A model generated the notes under the pieces. The model had not been told where the DNA came from. It searched no databases and saw only the letters and a program-made list of their open reading frames with translations. A stretch of 22,726 nt of DNA from a virus. The stretch lies in the IMG/VR virus record IMGVR_UViG_3300040815_001139, positions 1 to 22,726 of that record; one strand, 5' to 3'. The position numbers and the translations under genes were made by a program. Shown piece by piece: positions 22,575 through 22,726 of this stretch (position 1 is the first letter of the stretch; each line of letters begins with the position of its first letter).

Positions 22575-22582
22575 TATTTATA
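22575..22582 (-). promoter_or_regulatory. Perfect T4-consensus late promoter box
   Basis: TATAAATA-TTGAC-ATG on the minus strand. It is an exact match to the T4 late consensus, with the same five-base gap to the start codon as the GATAAATA boxes. Confidence 0.8.
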
Positions 22583-22586
22583 GAGA

Positions 22587-22726
22587 TTAATTGTTCTGAT
22601 TAACTGAGACTGAACAGCCTCCTGAATTATTACATATACCTGTAAGTGAGTCAACCGACTAGTTACCTTGTGTTACTGATACCGAACAGCCACCTACTGT
22701 TGCACAGGTTTGGCTGAGTGTGTATG
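22587..22726 (-). CDS. C-terminal end of a repeat protein with an in-frame amber codon (partial)
   Basis: Reading the minus strand from the right edge, one frame gives TLSQTCATVGGCSVSVTQGN, then TAG (22659-22661), then SVDSLTGICNNSGGCSVSV and a short end at TAA (22587-22589). The two halves are copies of one 24-codon unit (Cys, five residues, GGCSVSV, a polar end). The reading frame is kept across the amber codon. Either the protein ends at TAG and a repeat remnant follows, or the amber is read through. Cys-containing short repeats ending a phage protein suggest a tail fibre or adhesin tip, which is inference. The gene starts outside the window. Confidence 0.5.

Noticed and set aside
1-22726. 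tRNA genes, CRISPR arrays, insertion sequences
   Set aside because: I looked for cloverleaf-like stretches, regular spaced repeats and transposase-like frames and saw none.

Overview
The window is an AT-rich, densely packed piece of a T4-like tailed phage (myovirus) genome. It has T4-type neck, tail and nucleotide-metabolism genes: tail tube gp19 (cut by the left edge), tail sheath gp18, dNMP kinase gp1, neck protein gp13, and gp14-like and gp15-like proteins. It also has T4-style late promoter boxes (GATAAATA/TATAAATA) next to sigma70-type TTGACA/TATAAT early promoters. Gene content and base composition suggest a marine phage of the cyanophage/pelagiphage myovirus type. The host cannot be fixed from sequence alone. 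There are no rRNA or tRNA genes, CRISPR arrays, insertion sequences or integrases that I can see, and no gene-free stretch longer than 300 bases.

Layout. (1) 1-6861, minus strand: gp19; a small early-promoter cassette carrying an unknown 192-aa protein between two terminators; gp18; gp1; gp13; an unknown 386-aa protein; a 74-aa membrane protein. (2) 6919-10878, minus strand, and 10934-13265, plus strand: a divergent block of enzymes inserted in the structural genes. The minus arm has a PLP-fold aminotransferase-like protein, an AGAT-type amidinotransferase, two Fe(II)/2-oxoglutarate-oxygenase-like proteins and an NAD-dependent sugar epimerase/dehydratase. The plus arm has two paralogous radical SAM/SPASM-like proteins. 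(3) 13277-17080, plus strand: gp14-like, a 102-aa protein, gp15-like, a Nudix hydrolase and an unknown 210-aa protein. (4) 17081-21356, minus strand: an envelope-directed accessory block with an unknown 106-aa protein, a full-length membrane CHASE2-class III adenylate cyclase, an exported 170-aa protein, a lipoprotein with a possible -1 frameshift extension, and three small membrane proteins, two of them paralogous. (5) 21397-22726, minus strand: a glycosyltransferase-like protein and the end of a repeat-containing protein with an in-frame amber codon.

Regulation is the most striking global feature. At eight genes the late box sits exactly 5 nt (once 6 nt) before the ATG, often overlapping the stop codon of the preceding gene, with no Shine-Dalgarno sequence. 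This predicts mRNAs that begin at or next to the AUG. Only gp19, gp18, the lipoprotein and the amidinotransferase have a late box 30-55 nt upstream plus an AGGAG ribosome site. The enzyme cluster and the adenylate cyclase use the same late promoters as the virion genes, so they are integrated into the phage late programme. The leading candidates for something undescribed are the phage-encoded CHASE2 adenylate cyclase, the seven-gene divergent enzyme cluster, the box-to-ATG promoter architecture, and the frameshifted lipoprotein.
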